Shown piece after piece: positions 51,406-59,423 of a stretch of 64,000 nucleotides of DNA. Positions within the stretch are counted from its first letter, which is position 1, and each line of letters opens with the position of its first letter. Position numbers and translations under genes: made by a program. The notes under the pieces are model-generated. The model was not told the origin of the DNA. It worked only from the letters and a program-made list of their open reading frames with translations, and did no database searches. Source of the stretch: Brachybacterium sp036311905 (lineage in GTDB: Bacteria > Actinomycetota > Actinomycetes > Actinomycetales > Dermabacteraceae); assembly GCF_036311905.1 (NCBI RefSeq), contig NZ_JAZDCH010000010.1, forward strand, positions 124,001 to 188,000, in the 5' to 3' direction.

Positions 51406-52428
51406 GTGAGCAGCACTGACGCCGCCCCGGAGACTCCGCAGGCGCCCGCCGCTTCCTCCTCCATGAAGCGCAGCGGTCGTCGCCTCGGTGACTCCGTCTT
51501 CTCCATCCTGAGCATCGGCTCGGGTGTCCTCATCTTCGTCACCCTCGCCCTGGTCGCCATCTTCCTCACGAGCGAGTCGATGCCGGCGATCCGCCGGAGC
51601 AAGGAGCTCGGCTTCCTCTTCGGCTCGGAGGATCGATCCTTCGAGCTGCTCGCGGGCGTCGGCCCCTTCGTGTACGGCACGATCCTCGCGGCGCTCATCG
51701 CGCTCGTGGTCGCGATCCCGATCTCGCTCGGCATCGCCCTGTTCATCTCGCACTACGCGCCGCGGCGCATGGCGGCGGGCCTCGGCTACGCGATCGACCT
51801 GCTGGCCGCGGTCCCTTCCGTGGTCTACGGCCTGTGGGGCGGTCTCTGGCTCGTGCCCCGCCTCGAGCCGCTGTACGTCTTCCTCAACTCCACCCTCGTG
51901 TGGCCCTCGTGGGTGCCCCTCGTGCCCGCGGGCGAGGCGATCATCCCGCTGTTCGCCGGGGACCCCACCGCCCCCATGCGCAACCTGGCCTCGGCCTCCG
52001 TGGTCCTCGCGGTGATGATCCTGCCGATCATCACCGCGATGTCCCGTGAGGTCTTCCTGCAGGTGCCGCGGCTCCAGGAGGAGGCGGCGCTCGCCCTCGG
52101 CGCGACCCGTTTCGAGGTCGTCAAGACGGTCGTGCTGCCCTTCGGGCGCTCGGGCGTCGTGGCCGCGTCGATGCTCGGCCTCGGCCGCGCGCTCGGCGAG
52201 ACCATGGCCGTGCTGATGATCCTCGCGCCCGGAGCGACGTACTCCTGGCACATCCTGGTCGTCGGCCAGCACAACACGATCGCCTCCAACATCGCGGGCA
52301 AGCAGGCCGAGGCCTCCGGTCCGGACATGTCCTACCTGATCTACACGGGTCTGGTGCTGTTCGTGCTGACCTTCCTGATCAACGCCCTCGCCCGCTGGAT
52401 CGTCTCCCGCACGACTGTGAAGGCATGA
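51406..52428 (+). CDS. pstC: phosphate ABC transporter permease PstC
   Basis: 340 aa from a GTG with GAGGAAGG upstream. Six membrane helices, first IGSGVLIFVTLALVAIFLTSES. The permease loop QEEAALALGATRFEVVKTVVLP carries the EAA-type motif that contacts PstB. AIDLLAAVPSVVYGLWG is the PstC family signature. It forms the channel with PstA. Four bases separate it from pstA. The whole unit reads pstS-pstC-pstA-pstB without a phoU gene in the window. Confidence 0.94.
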   Translation: MSSTDAAPETPQAPAASSSMKRSGRRLGDSVFSILSIGSGVLIFVTLALVAIFLTSESMPAIRRSKELGFLFGSEDRSFELLAGVGPFVYGTILAALIALVVAIPISLGIALFISHYAPRRMAAGLGYAIDLLAAVPSVVYGLWGGLWLVPRLEPLYVFLNSTLVWPSWVPLVPAGEAIIPLFAGDPTAPMRNLASASVVLAVMILPIITAMSREVFLQVPRLQEEAALALGATRFEVVKTVVLPFGRSGVVAASMLGLGRALGETMAVLMILAPGATYSWHILVVGQHNTIASNIAGKQAEASGPDMSYLIYTGLVLFVLTFLINALARWIVSRTTVKA

Positions 52429-52432
52429 CGCC

Positions 52433-53599
52433 ATGAGCACTGCAACCACCACTGCGAAGACCCCGATCTCGGGGGCGCGCGCCTCCGAGCGCCACCTCCC
52501 CGCCTGGCACCTGCTGCTCACCGGCGCGATCGCGATCGTCGTGTCCGTCGTGCTGCTGTCCGTCTTCGAGGCGCTCGGCCTCGTCAACGTCATCCTGCTG
52601 GGCTACGTCCTGCACCTGGTGATCACCTACATCTACTCGCGCGTGCGCGAGGGGCGTCGGTGGGCCGCGGACCGCGTGATGACCCTCCTGGTGATCGGCG
52701 CCTTCGCGATCGCCCTGTTCCCGCTGGTCTCGCTGCTGTGGCAGGTGATCATCGAGGGCGGCTCGCGCCTGCTCAAGGCGGCGCCGACCCCCCTCGCCTT
52801 CTGGACCAGCGACATGTCCGGGGTCATCGGCGGCGCGGATGCGGGCGGCGTGGTCCATGCGACCGTCGGCACCCTGCTGATCACCCTCTGGGCCTCCCTG
52901 ATCTCGATCCCGGTGGGCCTGTTCACCGCGATCTTCCTCGTCGAGTACGCGAGCACCGGGTGGAAGAGGACCCTCGCCAAGGGCGTCACCTTCCTGGTCG
53001 ACGTGATGACCGGCATCCCCTCGATCGTGGCCGGTCTCTTCGGCCTCGCGCTGTTCATCGCCTTCATGCCGGACCAGAGCGTGCGCATGGGCATCATGGG
53101 CTCGGTCGCCCTGTCGCTGCTGATGATCCCCACCGTGGTCCGCTCGAGCGAGGAGATGCTGCGTCTGGTCCCGCTGGACCTGCGCGAGGCGGCCTACGCC
53201 CTGGGCGTGCCGAAGTGGCTGACCATCGTGCGGGTCGTGCTGCGCACCTCGATCGCGGGCCTCGCCACGGGCGTGACCCTCGCGATCGCCCGTGTCATCG
53301 GCGAGACGGCCCCGTTGCTGCTCACGGTCGGCATGGTCACCTCCGTCAACTGGAACATGTTCGACGGCCGCATGGCCACGCTGCCGACCTTCATCAACCA
53401 GCAGTACCGTGCCGGCAGGGCCAACTGCATGAGCGAGACGGTGTCCAACCCGGTCTCCGGGGCGGAGTACGCCTGCTCGGTCTCGACCAACATCGATCGC
53501 GCCTGGGCCGCGGCCCTCACGCTGATCGTGATCGTCATGGTCCTGAACCTGGTCGCCCGCCTCATCAGCCACTACTTCTCCCCGAAGCTCAGCCGCTGA
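52433..53599 (+). CDS. pstA: phosphate ABC transporter permease PstA
   Basis: 388 aa, longer than the usual 280-300 because of an N-terminal extension with two extra helices (WHLLLTGAIAIVVSVVLLSVF and VILLGYVLHLVITYIYSRV). The PstA core follows, with SIPVGLFTAIFLVEYA, FLVDVMTGIPSIVAGLFG and the EAA loop LREAAYALGVPKWLTIVRVVL. The long form is known in Micrococcales. It lies 4 nt after pstC and 28 nt before pstB. Confidence 0.93.
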   Translation: MSTATTTAKTPISGARASERHLPAWHLLLTGAIAIVVSVVLLSVFEALGLVNVILLGYVLHLVITYIYSRVREGRRWAADRVMTLLVIGAFAIALFPLVSLLWQVIIEGGSRLLKAAPTPLAFWTSDMSGVIGGADAGGVVHATVGTLLITLWASLISIPVGLFTAIFLVEYASTGWKRTLAKGVTFLVDVMTGIPSIVAGLFGLALFIAFMPDQSVRMGIMGSVALSLLMIPTVVRSSEEMLRLVPLDLREAAYALGVPKWLTIVRVVLRTSIAGLATGVTLAIARVIGETAPLLLTVGMVTSVNWNMFDGRMATLPTFINQQYRAGRANCMSETVSNPVSGAEYACSVSTNIDRAWAAALTLIVIVMVLNLVARLISHYFSPKLSR

Positions 53600-53627
53600 G
53601 CTGACGACCCCCGCGAAAGGACTTCCG

Positions 53628-54413
53628 ATGGCAGCCCCCCAGCCCATCACCGTCGAGGACCTCAACATCTACTACGGCGACTTCCTCGCCGTGGAGGACG
53701 TCAACGTCCAGATCCTGCCCCGCTCGGTCACCGCGCTCATCGGCCCCTCGGGCTGCGGCAAGTCGACCTTCCTGCGGACCCTGAACCGGATGCACGAGGT
53801 CATCCCCGGCGCGTACGCGAAGGGCACCGTGCAGATCGACGGCCAGGACATCTACGCCCAGGGCGTGGACCCGGTGAACGTGCGCCGCCGCGTCGGCATG
53901 GTGTTCCAGAAGGCCAACCCCTTCCCGACCATGTCGATCCGCGACAACGTGCTCGCCGGCGTCAAGCTCAACAACCGCCGCATCTCCAAGTCCGCGGCCG
54001 ACGAGCTGGTCGAGAGCTCGCTCAAGGGCGCGAACCTGTGGAACGAGGTCAAGGACCGTCTGGACAAGCCCGGCATGGGCCTCTCCGGTGGTCAGCAGCA
54101 GCGTCTCTGCATCGCCCGCACCATCGCGGTCAAGCCCGAGGTCGTCCTGATGGACGAGCCCTGCTCGGCGCTCGACCCCATCTCCACGCTCGCGATCGAG
54201 GATCTGATCCACGAGCTCAAGGAGGAGTACACGATCGTGATCGTGACGCACAACATGCAGCAGGCGTCGCGCGTCTCGGACCGCACCGGCTTCTTCAACA
54301 TCGCCGGCACCGGCAAGCCCGGTCATCTCATCGAGATGGACGATACCGAGAAGATGTTCACCAACCCCTCGAACAAGCAGACCGAGGACTACATCTCCGG
54401 TCGCTTCGGCTGA
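53628..54413 (+). CDS. pstB: phosphate ABC transporter ATPase PstB
   Basis: 261 aa. Walker A IGPSGCGKSTFLRTLNRMHE, signature LSGGQQQRLCIARTIA, Walker B VVLMDEPCSALDP and switch His in VIVTHNMQQASRV. The H-motif and DEPCSALDP are diagnostic of PstB. AAAGGACTTCCG before the ATG is the ribosome site. Its stop codon lies in a repeat element related to the one that overlaps the fba stop, and a terminator follows 84 bp later. Confidence 0.95.
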   Translation: MAAPQPITVEDLNIYYGDFLAVEDVNVQILPRSVTALIGPSGCGKSTFLRTLNRMHEVIPGAYAKGTVQIDGQDIYAQGVDPVNVRRRVGMVFQKANPFPTMSIRDNVLAGVKLNNRRISKSAADELVESSLKGANLWNEVKDRLDKPGMGLSGGQQQRLCIARTIAVKPEVVLMDEPCSALDPISTLAIEDLIHELKEEYTIVIVTHNMQQASRVSDRTGFFNIAGTGKPGHLIEMDDTEKMFTNPSNKQTEDYISGRFG

Positions 54414-54476
54414 TCGACGTGCTTGCGAGGGACGAGCCGGGAGGAGATCAGGTGTCCGGCAGGGCCTGATCGACGT
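54411..54476 (+). repeat. repeat element related to the fba 3' repeat, at the pstB 3' end
   Basis: Starts CTGATCGACG over the pstB stop codon and ends CTGATCGACG (54467-54476), with GCGAGGGACGAGCCGG and GGAGATCAGG between. The hairpin GATCAGG (54447-54453)/CCTGATC (54466-54472) has the same arms and the same 12-nt loop length as in the fba copies, but a different loop sequence. About 35 bp of the fba unit are missing. Confidence 0.75.
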
Positions 54477-54496
54477 CCTGGCGAGGTCGGACTCCC

Positions 54497-54540
54497 CGGA
54501 GCGCCGGGTCACGGGCAACGAGCCCGGGCCCGGCGCTCCG
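54497..54540 (+). terminator. pst operon terminator
   Basis: CGGAGCGCCGGG pairs with CCCGGCGCTCCG (54529-54540) around a 20-nt loop that contains a smaller hairpin, followed by TCGTCTCT. Confidence 0.75.
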
Positions 54541-54664
54541 TCGTCTCTGCCCCATGCCCGGCCGGTGGTCGCACGGACCCGTCATCCCACGGTCTGACCT
54601 CGCAGACGCGGAACCGCTCCGCGGGCTGACGCGCGGGGGAGGGGCCGCGACGGATCGTGGAGCC

Positions 54665-55438
54665 ATGAACGTCTCACCCCCCGCTCTCCACCCCGTCGGC
54701 GACCCCCTGGCCGCCGCCCACCCCACCCCGATCCTCGCGGTGCGCGGCCTGGTCCGCACCTACGGCCGCGATTCGGCCTCGACCCGCGCCCTCGACGGCG
54801 TCGATCTCGACGTCGCCCGGGCCGACTCCCTCGCCGTGATGGGCCCCTCCGGCTGCGGCAAGACCACCCTGCTGCACGTCCTCGCCGGCATCCTCGCCCC
54901 GACCACCGGCACCGTGCACCTGGATGGCCAGGACCTCGCGGGGTTCGGCGACTCCCGGCGCACGCTGCTGCGCCGCAGCCGGTTCGGCTTCGTCTTCCAG
55001 GACGGGCAGCTGCTCCCGGAGCTCACCGCGCTGGAGAACGTCATCCTGCCGCGCATGCTCGGCGGAACCTCGCGTCGCGCCGCGACCGCGGAGGCGCGCG
55101 CCTGGCTGGACCGCCTGGGTCTGGCCGGGATGCACGACCGTCGGCCCACCCAGCTCTCCGGCGGTCAGGCCCAGCGCGTCGCCGTCGCCCGAGCGCTCGC
55201 CGGCCGACCCGCGGTGGTCTTCGCCGACGAGCCGACGGGTGCCCTGGACCAGGACACCGGTCGGTCCGTGCTGGGCACCCTCGTCGACTCCTGCACGGAG
55301 ACCGGGGCGAGCCTGGTGATGGTCACGCACGACGCCCAGGTCGCCGCGGCCTGCCGCCGCACGGTCGCGATGCGCGACGGCCGCATCGCCCGGGAGTTCG
55401 TGCGGCCGGAGGCCGCGATCGACGGTGCGGCCCGATGA
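54665..55438 (+). CDS. ABC transporter ATPase (MacB/LolD/FtsE-like)
   Basis: 257 aa. Walker A VMGPSGCGKTTLLHVLAG, signature QLSGGQAQRVAVARALA, Walker B VVFADEPTGALDQDTG and switch His in MVTHDAQVAA. The FADEPTGALD pattern is that of type VII ABC systems, which pair with FtsX-like permeases; the gene downstream is such a permease and overlaps it by 4 bp. These systems handle lipoproteins, peptides or antibiotics. No two-component system is adjacent, so a Bce-type antibiotic sensor role is not supported. Confidence 0.88.
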   Translation: MNVSPPALHPVGDPLAAAHPTPILAVRGLVRTYGRDSASTRALDGVDLDVARADSLAVMGPSGCGKTTLLHVLAGILAPTTGTVHLDGQDLAGFGDSRRTLLRRSRFGFVFQDGQLLPELTALENVILPRMLGGTSRRAATAEARAWLDRLGLAGMHDRRPTQLSGGQAQRVAVARALAGRPAVVFADEPTGALDQDTGRSVLGTLVDSCTETGASLVMVTHDAQVAAACRRTVAMRDGRIAREFVRPEAAIDGAAR

Positions 55439-56796
55439 GCGCCCTGCTCGCCTCCGCCCCGCTGCTGCTGCGCCGCCGCGGCGCGCTCGCGGACTTTCTG
55501 CCCGTCATCGCCTTCGCCGCCGCCACCGGGATCACCCTGACCGTGCTCGGCGGGGCGGCCGCCTTCGTCGGCCGGCTCCCCGACGGGGGCGAGGTGGTCC
55601 ACACCGGCGAGGCCTCCGTCATCCCCTTCCTGGTCACCTGCGCGATGGTCGCCTCCGTGCTGCTGATCCCGAGCGCCGTCGGCCTCGGCGGCTCCGCGGC
55701 ACGGCTCTCGCTCGCCCGGCGCGAGCAGGACCTCGCCGCGATCCGCCTCGTGGGCGGCACCGCCACGCAGGTGGGCGCCGTCGCGGTCCTCGACGTCGCC
55801 GCGCAGGCTCTGCTCGGCGGGCTGCTCGGCGTGGTGCTGCACCTGGTCGCGACGCCGCCGCTGACCGCTCTCGACTTCGGGATCACTCCCTTCACCACCG
55901 CGGATCTGCTCATGCCCTGGTGGGCCTACCCGCTGCTCGTGATCGGGATGGTGCTCCTCGCGGCGGGCTCCGCGACCGTGTCCCTCATCGGGGTGGTGCT
56001 CAGTCCCCTCGGTGTCGCGAGGAACTCCCGCACGGTGCGGATGTCGGTGGTGCGCCTGGCGATCTGGGCGATGCTGGTCGTCGGCTTCCTGGTCTTCGCG
56101 CAGATCGGCTCGATGGTGCTGGGCCCGATCGCCGGCGAGGCGGTGGTCATCGCGGTGATGGTCGCGTTCATCGGCGCCGTGGTCGCGGGGGTCAACCTCG
56201 TGGGTCCCTATCTGGTGTGGCTCGTGGCGCTGCTGGTGGCGCGCCTCGCGCCGACTCCCTCGCTGCTGGTCGGGGCGCGGCGGCTCGCCGCGGACCCGAA
56301 GGCCGGGTGGCGGGCCGTCTCCGGGATCACCTTCGCGCTGGTGATCGCGGGCTTCCTCACCGTGATCTCGCTGATGACCCGCGGCGACGGGTTCCGTGGC
56401 GCGGAGGATCTGATGATGGCGACGGCCATGTCCACCGGCGGACTGCTGACGCTCGGGATCGCGGCCGTGCTCGCCGCGGTGAGCACCGGCGTCACCCAGA
56501 CCGCCCGGGTCATCGATCAGGCCCCGCTGCTGCGCTCCCAGCACGTCGCCGGGGCACAGGTGGGACAGCTGCACCGGTCGCGGATCGCGGAGATTGTGCT
56601 CCCGGTACTGCTCAGCTCCGTCCTCGCCACCTTCACCGCGCTGCTGGTGGTGATGGCGGTGCTGGGGGGCGCCCCGCAGGATCCGCTGGTCGCGCTCCAG
56701 TACATCGTGAGCGTCCTCGGGGCGTACGCGCTGGTGATCGCGGCGGTGCTGGTCGGCTCCCCGCTGGTGCGCCGGTTCGCGCTGCGGGGCGCCTGA
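55435..56796 (+). CDS. FtsX-like ABC permease
   Basis: 453 aa with eight to ten membrane helices in two FtsX-like halves: LADFLPVIAFAAATGITLTVLGG first, then FLVTCAMVASVLLIPSAVGLGG and VMVAFIGAVVAGVNLVG; second half GWRAVSGITFALVIAGFLTVIS and later VLPVLLSSVLATFTALLVVMAVL. RREQDLAAIRLVGGTATQVGAVAVLD resembles the RxxExxxLRLxGA coupling segment of BceB/MacB-like proteins. No large extracellular domain is present, so it is unlike MacB proper. It is coupled to the ATPase gene. The substrate is unknown. Confidence 0.83.
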   Translation: MSALLASAPLLLRRRGALADFLPVIAFAAATGITLTVLGGAAAFVGRLPDGGEVVHTGEASVIPFLVTCAMVASVLLIPSAVGLGGSAARLSLARREQDLAAIRLVGGTATQVGAVAVLDVAAQALLGGLLGVVLHLVATPPLTALDFGITPFTTADLLMPWWAYPLLVIGMVLLAAGSATVSLIGVVLSPLGVARNSRTVRMSVVRLAIWAMLVVGFLVFAQIGSMVLGPIAGEAVVIAVMVAFIGAVVAGVNLVGPYLVWLVALLVARLAPTPSLLVGARRLAADPKAGWRAVSGITFALVIAGFLTVISLMTRGDGFRGAEDLMMATAMSTGGLLTLGIAAVLAAVSTGVTQTARVIDQAPLLRSQHVAGAQVGQLHRSRIAEIVLPVLLSSVLATFTALLVVMAVLGGAPQDPLVALQYIVSVLGAYALVIAAVLVGSPLVRRFALRGA

Positions 56797-56830
56797 TCGG
56801 TGGCGGGGCGTGGCGGGGGCCGGGGTGCCT

Positions 56831-56902
56831 GTCGGTTACTGGCGCGTAGCGTCGGGCTACGGACATATGACCGTAGTGGAACGCTACGCGTCAGTAACTG
56901 AC
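56831..56902. promoter_or_regulatory. 72-bp imperfect palindrome ahead of the rhodanese gene
   Basis: Two 36-bp arms (56831-56866 and 56867-56902) match at 29 of 36 positions around a central CATATG. Each arm contains GTTACTG-N3-CGTAGC, and the inner part CTACGGA-CATATG-ACCGTAG is a second nested dyad. It lies 61-132 bp before the rhodanese start and 34 bp past the permease gene. It reads more like a multi-site operator than a terminator, because the outer halves repeat a motif found ahead of pstS. Confidence 0.65.
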
Positions 56903-56963
56903 CACGACTCCGATCACCCGCCTGCTGTCCCGCGGGGCGGACCGCGGCCGTTAGGGTGGATGC

Positions 56964-57290
56964 ATGACGGAACTGCGGAATGTGGCCCCGACCGAGGTGC
57001 CCGAGGGCGCCCACCTGATCGACGTGCGTGAGCAGTCCGAGTGGGATGCGGGCCATGCGCCGGCCGCTCGCCACCTCGCCGCCAGCAGCCTGCTGGAGAA
57101 GCTCGACGAGCTCCCGGAGGACGGCGACCTCTACATCGTCTGCCGCAGCGGCGGTCGCAGCTTCCAGGTGTCGCAGTGGCTGAACGCCAACGGCTACGAC
57201 GCGATCAACGTCGCCGGCGGCATGGACCAGTGGTTCGAGTCCGGTCTGCCGATGGTCTCGGACGGCGAGGCCGAACCCTTCGTGCTCTGA
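56964..57290 (+). CDS. single-domain rhodanese
   Basis: 108 aa sulfurtransferase domain. The active-site loop is YIVCRSGGRSFQVSQ, with the catalytic Cys at about residue 62 in a six-residue CRSGGR loop typical of GlpE/PspE-like enzymes. LIDVREQSEWDAGHAPAARHL is the N-terminal signature. It may move sulfane sulfur or detoxify cyanide or persulfides. TAGGGT lies 6 nt before the ATG (leaderless type), downstream of the large palindrome. Confidence 0.92.
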   Translation: MTELRNVAPTEVPEGAHLIDVREQSEWDAGHAPAARHLAASSLLEKLDELPEDGDLYIVCRSGGRSFQVSQWLNANGYDAINVAGGMDQWFESGLPMVSDGEAEPFVL

Positions 57291-57342
57291 GCCGGACCCC
57301 TTCGGAGTCCCGCCCCGGCAGCTCCTGCCTCGACGGGCCGGC

Positions 57343-58104
57343 TCACAGCGGCAGCAGGTCCTTCACCAGCGCGTAGCCGACGAAGGCGACCACGTCGATG
57401 AGGGCGTGAGCCACGATCAGCGCTCCGGTGCGCCGGGTGCGTCGGAACCACTCGCCGAACACCAGCCCCATGGCCAGGTTCGCGAGGCCCGGGCCGACCC
57501 CCTGATAGGTGTGGTACGCGCCGCGCACGATCGCGGAGGCGATCACGGCACGTCGACCGCTCCAGCCGAGCCGTTCGAGCCGCTGGATCAGATAGCCCAC
57601 CACGATCACCTCCTCGAGCAGCGCGTTCTTCACGGCGTGCAGGATGAGCACGGGCACCGTCCACCAGTGCTCGCCGAGCGCTGCGGGCACCACCTCGACG
57701 GTGAGGCCCACGGCGCGGCCCAGCAGGTAGACGGCTAGCCCGGGCGCGCCGATGGCCGCGGCGAGGGCGAGACCCTGCCAGAGGTCTCGGCCCAGGCGGC
57801 GACGCTCGAGGCCGAGGTCCCCGAGGGCCTGGGCGATGCTGCCGGCGGTGACGGCGAGGAGCAGGATCACGAGGGCCACCGGCACCAGGGTGAAGGTGAT
57901 CGAGAGCAGCTGGCGGAGCAGATCCATCCATGGATCGGTGTCCTGAGAAGTGTTCAGCGAGGTGGACTGGCCGGCGAGCGGACCCGCGGCGAGGGCCTGG
58001 GCGAGGGCGATCAGCGAGTAGACCGCGCTGCGACCGAGCGACAGGCCCAGCACCACCAGCACCTCGGCCCGCAGCCAGGCGCGGCTCGGGGTGAACGGCT
58101 GCAT
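57343..58104 (-). CDS. CPBP-family intramembrane metalloprotease
   Basis: 253 aa, six to eight membrane helices. Conserved motifs of the CAAX-protease/bacteriocin-processing family: NALLEEVIVVGYLIQRL (EExxxR-like, with Gly in place of Arg), GAYHTYQG (first His) and AHALIDVVAF (HxxxD). The ATG at 58104 has GAGGAGAGG about 6 nt upstream; an ATG at 58131 would add nine residues. Roles of this family vary (bacteriocin immunity, membrane proteolysis); no bacteriocin gene is nearby. It is divergent from an SDR gene. Confidence 0.84.
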   Translation of the reverse strand: MQPFTPSRAWLRAEVLVVLGLSLGRSAVYSLIALAQALAAGPLAGQSTSLNTSQDTDPWMDLLRQLLSITFTLVPVALVILLLAVTAGSIAQALGDLGLERRRLGRDLWQGLALAAAIGAPGLAVYLLGRAVGLTVEVVPAALGEHWWTVPVLILHAVKNALLEEVIVVGYLIQRLERLGWSGRRAVIASAIVRGAYHTYQGVGPGLANLAMGLVFGEWFRRTRRTGALIVAHALIDVVAFVGYALVKDLLPL

Positions 58105-58189
58105 CAGCGTCCTCTCCTCGACATGCGACATGCTCTCACCACGCGCGGGGCCGGGCGGCACGCTCGGCGCCCGTGCCAGACTCGGCCCC

Positions 58190-58933
58190 ATGACCGACCC
58201 CGCTCTCGCCCCGTCTTCCCCCGCCGCCGACGCCGCTGGCGCCGCGCGCCGTCCGACCGTCCTCGTCACCGGGGCGACGCGGGGCATCGGCCGCGCGGTC
58301 CTCGAGGAGCTCGCCGCGGATCACCACCTGATCGTGGGAGGTCGCGATGCCGAGGCGGTCGCCGCCGTGGTCGCCGAGCTGCCCTCGGCCCAGCCCTTCG
58401 TCGCCGAGCTCACCGACGCCGAGCAGATCGCTGCGGCGGTGGATGCCCTCCGCCTGCCCCACGGGCTCGACGGGCTGGTCCACTCCGCCGGGGTGCTGGT
58501 CAGCGGGAGGCTCGAGGATCTCGAGCCCGCCGCCTGGGAGCGCTCCTTCGCGATCAACGTGACCGCCGTCGCCGCGCTCACCAGGCTGCTGCTGCCCGCT
58601 CTGCGCACCGCGCGCGGCACCGTCGTGACGATCAACTCCGGCAACGGGTTCACCGCCAAGGCCGGCGGCGGTGCCTATGCCGCCTCGAAGTTCGCGCTGC
58701 GCGCCCTCACCGATGCGCTGCGCGAGGAGGAGCGGGCCGCCGGGGTGCGCGTCACCTCGGTCCATCCGGGGCGCGTCGCGACCGACATGCAGCGCGAGCT
58801 GCGGAACTTCGAGCAGGGCGAGTACCGCGAGCAGGACTACGTCGCCCCCTCGACGGTCGCCGCGACCGTCGGCCTCGCCCTCCGCATGGGTGACGAGGCG
58901 AGCCTCGACGTGCTCAGCGTCCGTCCTCGCTGA
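58190..58933 (+). CDS. short-chain dehydrogenase/reductase
   Basis: 247 aa classical SDR: TVLVTGATRGIGRAVLEEL, HSAGVLVSG (NAG replaced by SAG), VTINSGNG (catalytic Ser region) and GAYAASKFALRAL (YxxxK). An Ala/Pro-rich stretch of about 20 residues comes before the Rossmann fold. RVTSVHPGRVATDMQRE is the usual C-terminal motif. CAGACT lies 6 nt before the ATG. Substrate unknown; small actinobacterial SDRs of this form act on a range of alcohols and ketones. Confidence 0.85.
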   Translation: MTDPALAPSSPAADAAGAARRPTVLVTGATRGIGRAVLEELAADHHLIVGGRDAEAVAAVVAELPSAQPFVAELTDAEQIAAAVDALRLPHGLDGLVHSAGVLVSGRLEDLEPAAWERSFAINVTAVAALTRLLLPALRTARGTVVTINSGNGFTAKAGGGAYAASKFALRALTDALREEERAAGVRVTSVHPGRVATDMQRELRNFEQGEYREQDYVAPSTVAATVGLALRMGDEASLDVLSVRPR

Positions 58934-59034
58934 GCCCACGGCGACCGCACAGAGCCTCCGTCGACGCCGCCCGGCGACCGCCCGGAGCGCCCCCGGGCGC
59001 CGCCCGTCAACCGACCGTCAACCGACTGGTCAGC

Positions 59035-59418
59035 TCACTTCATCAGTCGCTTGACCGCCTGCATGATCTCGTCCATCTTGCGCTCGAGCTCCTCGGAGTC
59101 GCCGGAGCGGGCGGCATCGTGCACGCAGTGATGGATGTGGTCGTCGACCAGACCCGTTGCGACCGACTGCAGGGCCTTGGTGACCGCGGAGATCTGCGTG
59201 AGCACGTCGATGCAGTACGCGTCCTCCTCGACCATCCGGTGCACCCCGCGGACCTGCCCCTCGATGAGCTTGAGGCGTCGGAGGTACGGCGACTTGGTCT
59301 CCCGGTAGCCGGGATCGCCCTGTGTGCCGTGATCTCCGTGCACGCCGTGGTCTCCGTGCCCGGGGTGCCCGCCGTGCTCGGCGGCAGCGGCGCCCGTCGT
59401 CGTCATGTCCTCGGACAT
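59035..59418 (-). CDS. csoR: CsoR-family copper-sensing repressor
   Basis: 127 aa. DUF156 helical repressor: SPYLRRLKLIEGQVRGVHRMVEEDAYCIDVL, then LVDDHIHHCVHDA. The Cys in DAYCIDV and the HxxxC in HIHHC reproduce the Cys-His-Cys copper(I) site of CsoR. The N-terminal 40 residues are His/Gly-rich (HGGHPGHGDHGVHGDHG), which could bind extra metal. The start lies 5 nt after the purB stop codon, so it is cotranscribed with a housekeeping gene rather than a copper exporter. No copA or copper chaperone gene lies within the window. Confidence 0.9.
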   Translation of the reverse strand: MSEDMTTTGAAAAEHGGHPGHGDHGVHGDHGTQGDPGYRETKSPYLRRLKLIEGQVRGVHRMVEEDAYCIDVLTQISAVTKALQSVATGLVDDHIHHCVHDAARSGDSEELERKMDEIMQAVKRLMK

Positions 59419-59423
59419 GGCGC

